Source: Chamaea fasciata (Eukaryota > Chordata > Aves > Passeriformes > Sylviidae). Taken from it: a stretch of 64,000 nucleotides of DNA. The position numbers and the translations under genes were made by a program. Below the pieces are notes generated by a model. That model worked only from the letters and a program-made list of their open reading frames with translations, was not told where the DNA came from and did not search any database. The stretch lies in assembly GCA_029207755.1 (NCBI GenBank), contig JARCOQ010000011.1:26477712-26541711 (forward strand), read 5' to 3'. Positions within the stretch are counted from its first letter, which is position 1, and each line of letters opens with the position of its first letter. This document shows, in pieces, positions 38,905 to 52,600 of the stretch.

Positions 38905-39465
38905 CAATGCAGGTGCTCTTCTGGCACAGCAAACCCCTGAGGAGGAGTCATGGAGCTGCCTCTGAGAGCTCCTGGAGCAGCTGAAATTCCCTCTCCAGCA
39001 GTGAAATCTGTGCCCACTCTGCCCTGCAGGGGAGGGGATGGGAAGGAGTCTGAGCTGTGTCTGCTCCTGCTTTGCTCTTCGCAGAGCACAGAAGGGTTTG
39101 GATTGCGGGGGACATTAAACATCCCCTTGTCCCAAGCCCCTGCTGTGGGCAGGGGTCTCACCCACGAAATCAGGTTGCTCCGAGCCCCACCCAGCCTGGC
39201 CTTGATTCTCCTCTGAGCTTCTCATTGTACAGCCCCCTGCACATGCAGAACCTGCACAGGGCTGTTGCTTCGGACGAGGTCACCTTGTGCTTGTCATTTC
39301 TAGGACACACATCCCTCAGTGCACCATCAGACAGGCACTAAGGGAGCCAAATCCTCAGAAATAAAGGGAGTGGAGTGGAGACCACATCACCTGCTGCAGC
39401 CTATGCTGAAAGTGGAACATATGTGCAAAGCAATCACACGTCTCCTGGAAGATTACCTCAAATCT

Positions 39466-39488
39466 CTGCAGCCCCGCAGGGGCTGCAG
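39466..39488. repeat. Perfect GC-rich hairpin, 10-bp arms
   Basis: ctgcagcccc, a 3-base loop gca, then ggggctgcag: a perfect 10-bp inverted repeat. It is too short for a microRNA precursor and lacks a following T run, so no RNA function is claimed. Confidence 0.85.
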
Positions 39489-40076
39489 GCCAATGTTTTC
39501 CTGACAAAAGCAAGAGGCTGCAGGTTCAAACCTCTCCAGCTGTTAGCAAATCCTTGAACACACACCTAGTTTACTGCCCTAAAGAAATTCCAACGCCGTT
39601 GTTCTTCCCAAGTGCTGCTGTTGGAATTTCAGAGACAAACAGTGATGTCTGTGTTTAGCTGTACCCCCACAGGTGCTCCAGGTAACCCCAGGGACGGCCC
39701 AGGTGGGACTTGGCTCCTCTCCACTGCCAGGGATGCTCTGCACAGAGCAGAGCAGTCGGTGCTGAGCGCTGTGCCAGGAGCCCCTCGTCAGCAGGGTGCT
39801 CTGTGTGAGCCCCCTCCACTCCCCTCATGCGATATGAGTCTGCTTCACGCACTTCACACAAGTTCACACGCAAGCCCATGTGCAATAAGTGGAAAAACAA
39901 GTAGAAATTGTTCCCAAAGTGCCAATCTTAAAAAAAAAATTCAAATATATAGATTTTACTTCATTTCTTTTGTATAGTTTAAGCCAGTATGAGCACTGAG
40001 AAAAAATACACAAGGCATTTTTTAATGGTTATTTTTTAACAAGAAAAGAAATCAACGTGTTTTAATGTTGAAACAC

Positions 40077-40093
40077 TTTTTTTTTTTTTTTTT
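40077..40093. repeat. Poly(T) run
   Basis: Seventeen consecutive T residues followed by aaatttt. On the minus strand it could be an A tail, but no retrocopy body was recognised beside it. Confidence 0.9.
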
Positions 40094-41887
40094 AAATTTT
40101 GTTTTGCTTTTCTCCCCAGGGAATACTTGCAGCTTTTCACACAGCTTTGAACAGCTGGAGAAAGGAAAAGGAAGTAAAAATTTGATCTTTTGATAGCTAC
40201 GCTGCTGCCCTGCTAAGAACCTGCTGCTCTGGCCTTGCTTGCTCTCAAAGATGTGCTCCAAAAATTACAAAATTTAGGCAGAATGTAAGGAGTGTGTGGC
40301 ACATCCACAGGAGGTGGTGTTTGCTGGAGTCTCCAAGGCAGCACTTGAGGAATCTTGGCTTTCGGGTTTTCCAGCTGGGATAGGAGGTACAGTGGGAGGA
40401 GTGTGATCCAAGGAACACAAAGGGGAGAGAGAAGAAATATAAACTTTATATGGAGAAATCTAATTTTAGCATAGAAAATCAAGTTTTCCAACAAAATTTT
40501 CTTCCAGCCTCTGGAATAAATGAGCATCCATGGCCCTCTCCAGCTCCTAACAGGGCAGAGAATATCAGAGAAAATCAGAGCTATACCTCAGACAAGAAAG
40601 CTTTTATTCATTAATTCTATTTTCATAATGCCCAAAATAAAAAAATAGGCACGTAAAATTAGGTTAGCTGAACAGGGTGGGCAAGTTGGCATAAGGAGAA
40701 ATGCTGTCAGGTTCTAACTTGCAAAGTGGTCTTTTATGTCCCAGGAGCTGCCTTATGTATGATAAATCTCTGTACAGAACAGCTTGCAGAGATGAGGTTT
40801 CTTGAGGTTTTTGTATGTATGTGCGTTATACATCCATCTTTATTTATTTATATAAAAGGCATTGTACTTGTTCTTTTTTTTACTTTGTGCTGTATATTTA
40901 ACTGGGTCCCCACATCTCATATGAATTTTCTGAAGTATTCGTCCTATGTTTGCTAATCTGTGATTCCAGAATGACTTGAAGTGATCCTACTGAGCAAATT
41001 TCCCAGAATCAGAGTCCTCAGATTGGCATTCTGGTAAGTTAATAGCAGAAGACTGTTTCACAATATTTTTTAAAAAATGAGATCCCTATTTTTCTTTTCT
41101 CTTTCTTCCTCCCCAACCTGCATTCAGTAAGCAATGGCAGATTACCAGAGGGAGGGGAGTGTTTCATGTATTTCCTTGTAAGTTGTTTTAAAGCTCAAGT
41201 AGTTTATCCTACTTCCATTTATTAATACAAGACAGAGTTTAAAGTACACAGAGACACAACACATATTCATTTAGCAGTGACAGGTTAACCAGGCTTTCTA
41301 AAGAATATTAAACTCTGTTCAATCAATGTCATTCTCCAGCTCTTTGTTTGGTGCATTATGGGGAATCTGAATGAGGAATTAAACTCCCATATCAGATAAT
41401 AATCAGTCATTCTGGTGTGAGAGAATTTCCATAATTTATCTGCCAGGGTGAAATTGCACCCAGGGCAGAGAACCAGCCAGGGGGCAGGGGAACCACTTCA
41501 GCTGCATGAGTCTGTGGAAGCCTCAGCCAACACAAAGGCTCCAGGCTGCTCCTTCCAAAGAGAGTTTTTTACTGCAAGGCATGGAATCACCTCCCTTCTG
41601 GAGAAGTTAATTGTGGTTACACCAAAGGCCAAATTAATTTCATCATCAGCTTACAAATCAAAGTTGGGTCAATAATGACCTACACATTACTTCAAATAAT
41701 AAAATCCCTTATAAGGGGAGGAATTATTTGCCCTCCCTTTGAAGTATTTCTCTTGGGAAATGAAATGGAGAAGGGCAGAAAATGACACCACCACGTATTT
41801 TATAAATTCCAAGTGTCTTTTCACATTCATAAGCCTTTAAGCCAGAGATTCCTGGCTTTTCATGTTGTTCCAAAAGCGATTTGAAAC

Positions 41888-41901
41888 TTTTTTTTTTTTT
41901 T
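41888..41901. repeat. Poly(T) run
   Basis: Fourteen T residues in unique sequence; a simple repeat. Confidence 0.88.
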
Positions 41902-44900
41902 ATGAGCATGCTCATCTTACTTTTGGGTTTCACCTACATATTTCTCCAGAAGTCCACTTTAACTCAGAACCTGGCAAGTAATTTAGCACTTATTTATTGA
42001 AACATGTGCATGAGCCTTAAAACCACCAGACAGTTGCAGCACAAACATCTGTCTTTTCAAAAGATAACACCCTGTCAAAATGCCCCAGAGCAAAATCTCT
42101 TCCCTTGGTTTGAAGTAGAAGCAGCAGCAGCTACAGTAGTTAGAGAGAGCAAGTATTTTTGGAAAGATGACAGCTGGGTTGTCAGACATTAATGCTGAAT
42201 TACACAATGCTTGTATGCTACAGCAGAGATGTAATAAGCAATTATTCTTACATTATCATATATAGGGCTGCCAAAGTGCTGGCTGAGAGGCAAGATAAAG
42301 GGCTCCGGGTCTGTTCTGGTTCTATTGATGCTGGAGGGGTTTCCATCAAATGATGTTGAGTCTATTTTCAGTCTTGTCATCTAAGGAAGTATCAGCTTAA
42401 ACATCTGTCATGGCAGAAAGACATCAACCAATGGCATCTCCAAGGCAGAACTACCCTCAGCATGGGAAAAGCAGCAAGCTAGTTACTGTAACTGCTGCTG
42501 ATCAGAATTTAGCTTCTTCATCAGCAGATTTAGTACAGAGAGTAAAATCATATTTACTTAATCTTCAGCATTGGAAGCCTCAACAAATTTCATTGCATTT
42601 CACATATGTCATTTTTACACAGCACTGTTAAAAAGATCACTGCAGTCTTCAAAGAAAGTAAGAGGTCTCTGGGTAGTATTTATTTAGATCTTTTCTCATC
42701 TGGATAGAGAAAATAAAAGAACTCCAGTCAGGGAGAAAGATGAGCAAATATATTGAACAGCTCCTTTGTCAAGGAAAACAAGCAAGCCTAGGGCTGGAAA
42801 ACAAATGACTAGGGGTGATATGGCACAGGTCTGTGCAATTATAAATAGAGAAATTAAGAGAAAAGAATTCCTCACTCTTTCTCAAAAGAGGAAAACCAAA
42901 GGAGAGCAAATGGGCTGTTCGGGTTACAGGTTCCAGACAATCACAAGGTCGTTTTTCAACATCCAGTTAAATGGTCAGTTTAGTTAAACAACTAGTCAAA
43001 CTCATGGCTATGAGCCAGAAATATATTTGAGGTTAAAACTCGAGCAGCAGAATTCATGGAAGGAAAAAACTCAGTTGAGGACTTAGTAGATGTAATTTCT
43101 GCCCCAGTTGCAAAGCCTTAGCCTTGTAATTTTTCCCTAGGTATGCACTGCTGGAGGGTGGCTAAATGGCCCAAACCAGACCTGACATGGATCTTCTCAT
43201 GCTCTAAATCACAAGGCTGGAAATTTAACTCGTTCCAATTGTCAGGAGCCCACTGAAGTCAGGTGACCCATGCAGATTTATTCTGAGGGCCTCTATTATT
43301 TGTGACTATCACCAAAAAGGAAGACAAAGAATATAAACAGAAAAGTTTTAAGAAAAGTTATTCAAAAGTCTTCTCATTACCTTAAGATGCTAACTATCAG
43401 AAATTCTATTTGAAATAATTGTGTGGTTTTCCAAGAAGCATCATTCAACAACTGCTCCATCTCACCTCCTGGCAAAGCTTAGATAAGGACAGTTCTCTGG
43501 ACACGACTTTGCCAAACCAAGGCAGGGTGTTATGTTCAGTCAGACTCCTCAAAAATGTTTTTTAGCCTCATCTCACACTTCTGGTTTCTTAGATTTCAGC
43601 TCAGATTAAGCAGTAACTCATCCAGAGAGGACATGAAAATGGTTGAATCCAACGCAATTAAATAAATTCACGGTCAAGTCATGTTAAGAAAGATCAGTGT
43701 GTTTCCCCTTCCACTTGGGTCCATGCAACACCCAAGTGCCCAGCTATTTTTGGGAGGAATGACAGGCTTCAAGCACAATGACAACTAAGCAGAAGCATTA
43801 CTGGGACTGTCAACTGAACCAAATGTGACTATGCCATCATGTGGTATTAATGGATAAATATTCAGTAAGTGTGTCACTGAGAGTCACTAAATATTGTTTA
43901 TCATGTTAAACAGGATCTGCTTCCCCTTTCATTTTGGAGAGACTAAAACCTGTGAGATTCTGCTCCACATTCACTTTTCCAGGCTGAGAGAGAACTCCTT
44001 GTCATGGGTGTCTGTCCAGCTGTGGAACTGTGATCAGGGCTTCCTCATACCTCTGTTCCAGCTCACCTTGTTTTCCAGGTAGGCTCTGGCTTCATTCTTC
44101 CTCTGACTGACCCACAGTTGGGCTGGGACCTGCCCAAGGACAGTCAGCAATGCCAAACACACAACTAAGGGAGCCTCTAATGAATCCCCACTGAAACTCC
44201 ATCAATTGGGCAAAGTCCAGGGATTAAATGCTGCTTGCCACACAGGTGAATGTTTTCTGGGGTGTGTATTTATTAGTAAGAAAAATTGACTAGCAGGGTA
44301 CCTGAATTTTATTCACAGCATCTATTCACAGCACACGGACACATTCTACAATTGTAGTCACTATTAAGAAAAATCAACAAAAGCCTGCAGCATTATCTGA
44401 GTTTCTCCAGCAATTTCCTCTCCCACATTAGGCATGCCTTACTTTTCCTTTTGTTGTCCAGGGAAGTATTATTTGTATAATGTTCCACTGTGCTTTAAAT
44501 AGTTCTCCAGACCATTTCTCAGATGAATTAAGAATAAAGTTACCTGCTATTGAACTACTGGTATTCCTTTGTTGCCTCAGATTCTCAGTTTCAGATGTGC
44601 CAGGGTTAAAAAAAGTCCTCCCTGACTGTCACAAAGCCCTCCAGGGAGTCGCTGTCACATTTAATCTTTCCCTGTCTCCCTGTTCCTCAGGGTGTCTTCT
44701 GAATAACAGCAGTTTTGTCTATTTTATTTGCTCTTTCTCTTACACACACCCAGTTGAAGAAAAGTAATTGAAACTATGGCATCTCACCTTGCAGTATCCG
44801 TGTAGTTTGAACCGAGGTGTGTCTAGAGATCAAATTTCTGCTCATCAACTGCACAAATGTGATCCAAAGCCTGGAGACATCAGTGAACTCTGCAGGAGTT

Positions 44901-45324
44901 CACTTGCTGAGCAGGTGTTCATGGCCCAGCACAGGAAGAGAGATTTGGGGTGGAAATAGCTTTTCACCTCTACAAACTGAGAAGCTTTTTGCTGCAATTT
45001 GCACCTCTGGACCTTCCAGTAACACCCAGGTTGCTACGAATGAGTCTGGCAGCCCAGGCTGAACACAACCTGAGGCATCAAACAGCCGTGTGTGTGTCCT
45101 GCCTGTGTTTTGCTGTAGAGCACCAACTGGTGATGCTGCAGGAGCTCCGTGTCCTGCTACACTCGAGCCACAGTGGCTGCATCTCTTGCCATGCCATGGT
45201 ACACACGCTTCTCACTCACCATCAGAAAATTCTTCCCATTTTCTACACGACTGACCATTTGCTTTCAGCTATGCAATTGCCTTTTTTTCTCTTTTAAGTA
45301 GAAACTTGATTTTTTTTACGGTAA

Positions 45325-45756
45325 CTTCTAAATATAAAAATAATCACCAGTGTTAAGCAGCCTCCTACAGGAAAGAAGCAGAAACAAGCCAGTCAGACCT
45401 CATCAGACAAGACAGTCTTCTGTAGAGATAAATCAGAAATTGAAGTGGAAACATCCATTTCCAAAAATCTAATGGAAAACATCCCTGCACCTGGAAAGAG
45501 GTCTGAGGTGTGCCAGGTGTGCGGAGCTGGGAAATCACCAGATAATTCTTTGCACATCTGTCCAAGCTACCCAGGATTTTGGAGAGCACCTTGCAAACGT
45601 GCTTTTACTCCTTCCATACCTTCATGGACAAAAATGTGGTTGCACCAACTGTTGTCTAATTTGTGGTCTTTTTATAAAATTGCTATGCTGGATGGAACAA
45701 TTTTGGACACTGAACTTTGTCAGAGAATTCTATTCCCTAAACATCTCCAGTGCTGA
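45325..45756 (+). other. Unidentified 144-codon open frame with a Cys/His cluster
   Basis: The frame is open from after taa at 45322-45324 to tga at 45754-45756; the first in-frame ATG is at 45472. Its first half is Lys/Ser/Glu-rich, then comes EVCQVCGAGKSPDNSLHICP, followed by SYPGFWRAPCKRAF. The spacing is C-x2-C-x12-C-x10-C with a His two residues before the third Cys (45511-45594). The C-x2-C-G start and the GFWR segment loosely recall the first zinc finger of nuclear receptors, but the second Cys pair is not conserved (C-P-S-Y). The second half has no recognised feature. No convincing splice acceptor was seen upstream. It may be a decayed gene fragment or chance. Confidence 0.2.
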
Positions 45757-47395
45757 GCTACTCTTGTTTCTTATAATGTGCGTGCTTACATCCTCTCCTG
45801 GCTTTTCTATTGACAGAGACATTTAAAACCTTAAAGCTGATATTTTTTTAACCCAATAATTACATGTTAGGGTTTTGAAAGTCTCTTCTAGGGATTTATG
45901 CTTTAATTTCATTCTCAAAACCTCAGTCTTATTAAGCGACAGTGAGATTGGGTTATTAAAAATTAATTCTGTGATGATTTTTGCTACTCCCATCTTCTTT
46001 CAGAACCTCACAAATTGTCATTTTGTTATTATGGTCTGGTGGAAACCTATTCTTGGTGTGTGAATGATAAGACAGGTTTTTATCATTTTGAAGACTTCAG
46101 TAAAGGTATTTTAAGGCAGTCCTTAGCAGCATAAATTAGATGTTCTCTAATAATCTATGTGAAAAGTTCAAGAATATTTTCCATGCAATTATGAAAATAG
46201 ACTAGGGACATTATCACACATTCTCAGGACTGGATTACATTTTTATATCTTGTCATAGAGCACTTAATTTCTGGCTGTTTCTTGCAGGACCTAACCCCAG
46301 TTTCTGGCTCCCCTCAGAGGCAGGACTTTGGTCACAGATGGCACAGACAGGTAAGTTACAGTGACATCAGCGTCCCAGGCAGCTCTTTGGATGTTTGCCC
46401 CATGGCTTGGGATCACTTTGTGGTGGGAGATTAGTGGTTCCAGAGGGGAAAACAAAGAATCACATTGAAATGGGCACTTAAGGGATGGAAATTCTCTCAT
46501 GCTCTGACTGCTGCACTTTCCCTGCCGTGCATTTTCTTCTGCTTTTGCCCAGCTCATTTTGTGTTTTACCGTATCCAGTGAAACAGGTTGGAGTGTTTCC
46601 CTCACAAAATCATGATGAAGCAGCCACACAACCTTGCTGTCAAATACATTTTTTTAAAGTATCCCTTGATTTGGTCCCTCCTATTTACGCAATGTTTCAC
46701 AGTTCTTTGTATTCCTGTTCTAAGCATTTCCTATGCAAACAAGGCCTTAAAATATCTGCTGGCTGCTTTCCCTGCCTTATGCCTTAGCCAAGCTATCTCT
46801 GCACTACCTGAAATTTCTTTTTTTTATCTGCTGTGAATGCTGGCAATTCTTTGGTTAGGTTTTTTGTGGGGTGTGTTAGTGCTGCGCTTCGCCACTCCTC
46901 TCCCCACCGGTGCCCTGTCTCCCGCCAGCAGTGGACTTCTGGCTCTGAGGTGTCCAAGGGCAGCTGCTGGATCACACCCTGAGGATTCCTGCTGAGCTCC
47001 TGGTGGGGAAGGGCTGGCACAGACAGGAAGGAAAGCTGCTTTTAAGGTATGGTAAGATAAAAGAGAGTAGCAGCAGCTCTGTGGGAAGCTCCCGGGTTGC
47101 TCTTGCTCCCCCAGGGTAGTTGACTGTACACATATTTTATTTTGTCTGGATGCCCGTTTTTATTTTAGGCATTTCTTAGAAGGGGCCGCTTTTTTATAAG
47201 AGATAACTTCTAATTAAAGTTGGTCTTTGATCTCCAATTGGAGGTTCAGGCACAAGTACAATTTGAAATTATTTCTTAACAGCAGAAATTATAGTAGTGG
47301 TTGTGTTGCCTTTTTAAAAGTTTTGTCTCTGTAAGTGAATATCTGCAATTTGTGCTATTGTTCCTCAGATTACGGTGCGGGTTTTTTAACAATGA

Positions 47396-47427
47396 AGAAT
47401 TCTACTATCAAAGAATTCTACTATCAA
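47396..47427. repeat. Perfect 16-bp tandem duplication
   Basis: agaattctactatcaa occurs twice head to tail with no differences (47396-47411 and 47412-47427). The identity suggests a recent event, or a collapsed or expanded assembly error. Confidence 0.95.
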
Positions 47428-48585
47428 AGAACTGGAGAGCTCTTTGGGTAAATAAACCTCCTTTATAATCTCCTTACCCTTTCACTTGGATCATTTATTC
47501 CCTATAGATCTAATAATTGAGATGAAACCTATACAATATTTTGTTCTTTTAACTGACAGTGTGGTCAACATAACACAGCTGGCATTTTTTCTTCCTTCTC
47601 ATTCATTTTGGGACAGGTTTGGTGGCCAAATGACACTGCCCCAGCCCACTGTCCTACTGACCCTAAGGGCAATGAGACAATGACCTCGCTTTCTTTGTCC
47701 AGCTGTAAATTTTTAGGCGGCTTGGGAAGATTTATCTTCTCAAGGGGGCTGTGAATTTTCATTTCCATTAAAATTTATTCAGACAAAATGAACACAAGTC
47801 ACTTTTAAACACAAAAGGTTTGGGTTTGGGTTGGTTTTTTTAGTTGCATAACTGCAGCTGCCTAGACGTGTTTTCTGCCTGAGAATCTGGGTTAGTACGT
47901 GGTGTGAAATATTGCTGCATGCATTTCAGAAAGTCAAAAGCCTAAATATTGTTGCTGTGCAGCAGAAGTGATGGGGTTCTTGAGAATCTGAGTGGTGAGC
48001 AGTTACTCAGATTAATAACAGGGTGTCTGCAGTCCACTAAAGAGCATTGGCAATCGCTCAGACACCTGAGCACTGCACAGGGAGGACATTCACAGCAGAA
48101 AACATTCAAATGTATTGCTGAAAATACATAACATTTCTGTGAATAAATGAAACTCAGAGTCATGCTTGGTGTATTCATGATCTAACTAACACAGAAGATT
48201 AAATTTGAGTGGGAGATGCATGCCTTGAGATCTAATCAGTAGAAACACAGACAGCAAAATGGATGAGAAACTGATGAAATGTGTGTAAAGAGGGATTGGG
48301 AAGTGGATTTGGAGCTCAGCATGTTGCTGGGATCTCTCTGTGCAGTGTTGCACTCACTGTTCTGCACTCACTCAGGAAAGGGGGTGGGTGGCAAAGCCAG
48401 GCCTAAACCCTGTGCCTGGACATACCTGAGTGAGCCAGTTTGGGCTTTTGTCATCAGGATTTGTTCCAGGGATGGCAGAAGGGAGGAAAGGGTCCAAACC
48501 CACGCACCTCAGCCAGCCCAGGTTCAATTAAGTGGCCTTTCTGCATTTGCAGTTCCCTGTATCTCGACAGATAGCAGTTAATAGT

Positions 48586-48613
48586 TTTAATTATCTGCAA
48601 CCAGATAATTAAA
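48586..48613. repeat. Perfect AT-rich hairpin, 12-bp arms and 4-base loop
   Basis: tttaattatctg, loop caac, then cagataattaaa. Each arm holds an AGATAA (GATA-type) and a TAATTA-type word. It could form a cruciform or be a paired transcription-factor site, but no function can be shown. The stem is too short for a standard microRNA precursor. Confidence 0.9.
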
Positions 48614-49664
48614 TCTGATAGGCATCTTGATAGGAACAGCTTGTCATGGCAGGTAAATGCACTGGGCTTCAAGAAGTTGACAGTGGCTCTCCAGGCAACA
48701 ACTGCTCTTGATGGAAGATCTCCAAACTGCTTAAAGTGTGCTTGGAATATTAAAATAGCAATGGCTGCTTTGTTTCCTGGCTGGCTCCAGCTTGAGCATG
48801 AGGTCACATCAAAGTGTATTTTTTAATGGTCAGTGCCTGCTGTGATGCTGAACCTTGAGGGATGGTGTGGGAAAAGGGAGATTAGGATTAAATTGGCTTC
48901 TCTTTAGGATGCTGGGAAGAGACAGGCAAGCAGGAACTACCAGGGAGTGGCAATGATAATGTTCCATAGTCACTTTTCAGTGCATGTCCATCAGAAACAG
49001 AAACAAAATTACTTCAGTGACACTAAACAGATAATCCAGCCTCCATGCCTGGATTATTATAAACAATAGTAATAAGAAATATAATAAATATATATTTGTG
49101 TGTGTAAAAAACTAATATTATTCACAGTGTCTGGTTGGACTTCTGACCATTATTGGCATTGTGAAGTGTGTCCAAATTTGAGATTATTGTCCTTAACTGA
49201 CCATGGTTTCTTTCATCCGACAGCTTGGCAAATGGCACAATGGCAAGTTTTGGATAATTCAATAAATATATATAGATTAATATCCAATATTTCTCCATTC
49301 CACTGTTCCAAAAGACCTTTAGCAAACACATTTTCAAGGAAATTATAACCTTCTTTGTGTTATGAGTAGTGCAATATTAAGCATATACCTCAGCTCTTGT
49401 ATTATGGCTTTATCTTTGATGTTAGTGATCAAATATTCATTGCCTTGATTATTCAAATAATTAGGCATTTTATCAGTTCCTTTGAAAAGCTCAGAAGTGA
49501 AGAGCCAAACCCCTTCAATGGCTGTTCAATATTTAGTTTACTGTCAGCAGAACAATCATCAGGCAGGAGGTTACTGCGACAGGGAAAAAAGGTGTTTGTT
49601 GCAGAAAGTCTCAGATTTTCAAAGTGAATGCTTTACAACCTTTGCTGTGGTGTAGTTACTTCCT

Positions 49665-49684
49665 AAAAAAAAAAAAAAAAAAAA
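49665..49684. repeat. Poly(A) run, about 20
   Basis: About twenty A residues followed by gaacc and another A-rich stretch. No upstream AATAAA or retrocopy body was recognised. Confidence 0.92.
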
Positions 49685-52600
49685 GAACCAAAAAAAGCTG
49701 GAGGCCAGATCCCAGATCCACACCTGGGGACACCTATCACAACTGCAGGAGCATTAATGGAAGCAGAGCCATCCCTCACCCAGCTGAAGGCTCTGCTCAA
49801 GCATCCATTCTGCTTTGACTTCAGTGGTGTTTAAAGACAGTAACACGAGGAAAACTCTGCATTTCACCCTTGCAGAAGAGGTGATGCCAAGCTTCTATTT
49901 TTATGCACGAAAATAGAATTAAAGATCATCTATAATTAAAACTGAAGGTGTAAATTCCTCAGGTTGGGGTTTTTTTTATGAACATCAAATAGTGACACCA
50001 ATGAAATCCCAATTTTTTTAAGGTTATAATTTACCAGTGGCATGAAAAGGAAAATTAATATTTAGATCTTTGTTATGCTTAATCATTTCAAGCTTTCTGA
50101 CTGCTGTAAGGATGTCGTGGAACATTAGAAAAAAATCAGCTCGATGCTCATGCATAATGTGTGAGAAGTTTTTTGTTTGCTATATTTTCTACTCTTTCAT
50201 ACTAAGTGTCATCAGCAGAGGATGCAGGCAGTAGTTGTCTTGCTAAAGATAAATACAAATATAGCTACAGTATTTTTCTTTCAATTTATTCATTTATTTC
50301 ACCCTGGGTGTATACACCACGTAAAATTTATCTTTAAAGAAAGATAAAGAGAATATTTCGGTGTGTGTGCACTGTAGAAATGAGAGGTGTGGAATGTTTG
50401 AGTGCTTTTTATTTTTATTGAGAGACAAAATGTAAGAGTGATTGCCATCCCTTTCTGCCACAGATTTTGGTTATGGCTCCACACTCCAGATGTTTATGGA
50501 AGTGTGCAGAAATATATTCTCCAAAATAGTCAGGAGTGGCTTGACTTAATTATTTTACAATTTCAATCAGTATAAGTATTATCTATAAAAAAAGAGTTCA
50601 CCACAAATGCTTCATAATAAAACACTGTTATACCCATATATCACTGTAAGTGACATTTTATGTACATAGGTTCATAATGAGTTTAAAAGTTTGATTTCAC
50701 TATCCTAAACTACCCCATTGCAATGAATAACAGAAAGAGTTACAAACACAATGGTTTGGGTTTGCTTTTTTTTAACTTGTTTGAGGTGCTTTTATGAACA
50801 TAGGAATAGTTAAGTAATTTCTGAAGAAAAATATGTGCTTATCCATATTCAAGCACTACATTTTCAAGAGGATTTTCTTTTTCCTTCATACTGCATCAGA
50901 AATAGAAAGATTGCGGTTGTTACAAAGTAGTCAAGAAGAAAAAGGATGACTGGGGGCATTAAAAGCAGGCAAGTGTTTTCATTTTCATTTTGATTTTGCT
51001 ACCCTTCAGACTAAGGGTAAAAACTCACTGCTTTCTGTCCTTCAAGAATGAGTCGCTGCAAGATTTTACAGAGAAGCCTGCAGTAGTGAATATGAGCAAG
51101 AAACAGAGACACAGAAATATTCTGCTTGAAAGCAGGAAATTAAAATTGTAAATTTTTAAATGGGGAGATGAGAGTTAGCAGAATCCTAAGCAGAAATTCT
51201 ATAGGCTTTTGTATTAGGTCACACAACAAGATGTAACCTTTACAGTTCTCCAAGTGTTTAGAAAGCTGGATGCACAGTTCTAGAACAGACCTTGTCCTAG
51301 AGAAACTGCTGAGCACAGCTTTTATATTGTTGTATTAATGCAATTTATTTACTGTGAAATGTTCACTTTATTGAATCCTATTTTTCTCTCAACTGGTAAC
51401 ACTGTGGAAAGCAAACCATCCAGTTTAAATAAATAAAACAATACCATTGTGCTGGTAAGTCGGAAGATAGCAATTCTGTGTAATGGAAATGCAAATATGA
51501 ATGCAATTTTTATTTCATGGATAAAAGGAACCTACTGCAAGGTGGTGCAATGTTTTTCTCCTCCTTTGTTCATCTCATCATTAGGTCACACACCAACCCA
51601 TCCTACATTCACCATGTTCCATATGTTTTAGTGCACTTCAAAAGGGTTTATGAACATTTCTCTTCTGATCTAGTAGATGGATGAGCAGAGGTTGAGGTAT
51701 TGGGTTACCCAAGGTCTCTGAAAGTTACTTCATAGACACATCCTCTTCTCTGAAGATTACTTGAGATAATAGCTGTTTGCCTGGGGGTCTCTTTTTCACG
51801 TTGGAGAGTATTCTCAGCGCAACATCCTTTTAGGCAGCTCTCAGCACGCCAAACAACAAGCTACTTACTCACTCTGTCCTCCCTCTATTTCTGCACTCAT
51901 TAATTTAAGAACAAACGTGTAAACAGTCTTAAATTTCCAATAAACATTGTTATTGCCCTATTTCTTTTAGTGGTCTAAAAGGCGGCGAATATTTTGCTAA
52001 AGCTGTTTCTTTATTTCTTTTATTTTGTTGGGGGTTTTTTTACAGACACAATGAAGTTTAGAAACGTCTGGGGTTATGAGAGTCAGAGGATTGCAAAGTT
52101 AAAGGCGGGTAAAGGGTGAACATAATTAGTGAGGGGCAGGATCTGAAGGCTCTGTTGGGCAGATTGCTGAACCACAATGCAGTGCAGAATGAGGAACTGG
52201 AAGCCTGGGTTTAACGGTTTTCATATTAATCCTCTTTTAGTACTTTTAATCTGTGCATTGTCCTTGAAGAGAGGGGCCTGTGCACAGAGCACTCCCCCAC
52301 CCTGTCCGTGGTCTGCAGCTCTCAGGGATGTGGGAGACTCACTCAGAGCAGCAGCTGCTTCTCTTGGTGCTCATCCAAGGCAACTGGAGCTGTGAAACTT
52401 TCGAGGATCACCTTTCACATTAAATCTGTTTTCTCCAGGAAATAAATTCTCACTTCAGCTTGGCCTGTGCTATATGAGTACACAAATCAAGAAGTGTTTC
52501 TGATTGAAAGGGCACGTAGAGATTGCTCCAGGCTGCTAATCCATCCTTGTGTGAAACAAAGAGAGATAACCAAGAGGGGGATCAAAAGTGATAATACACG

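Larger units (their letters stand above)
38905..45324. other. No gene seen; unique DNA, GC-richer at the start
   Basis: From 38930 to about 39850 the sequence is GC-richer with moderate CpG, without a recognised exon. It holds the short GC hairpin at 39466-39488. Beyond 40 kb it returns to AT-rich unique DNA. Frames reach 121 codons (39612-39977) and 115 codons (44950-45297) with no domain. Poly(T) runs lie at 40077-40093 and 41888-41901. Confidence 0.5.

Noticed and set aside
38688..39161. 157-codon minus-strand frame with a Ser/Pro/Leu/Phe repeat
   Set aside because: The repeat peptide is the translation of the minisatellite at 38776-38904; a 10-11-bp-type repeat can stay open without selection.
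39515..39540. tRNA T-arm-like 'aggttcaaacct'
   Set aside because: There is no acceptor stem, A box or anticodon arm at the right distance upstream.
45511..45594. Calling the Cys/His cluster a nuclear receptor DNA-binding domain
   Set aside because: The third and fourth zinc ligands do not follow the C-x2-C spacing and nothing resembles the second finger.
47817..47840. Telomere-like GGGTTT repeat
   Set aside because: The unit is GGGTTT/GGGTTGG and not TTAGGG, and only about three copies are present.
49600..49684. Processed pseudogene ending in the A20 run
   Set aside because: There is no polyadenylation hexamer, transcript-like body or target-site duplication that I can see.
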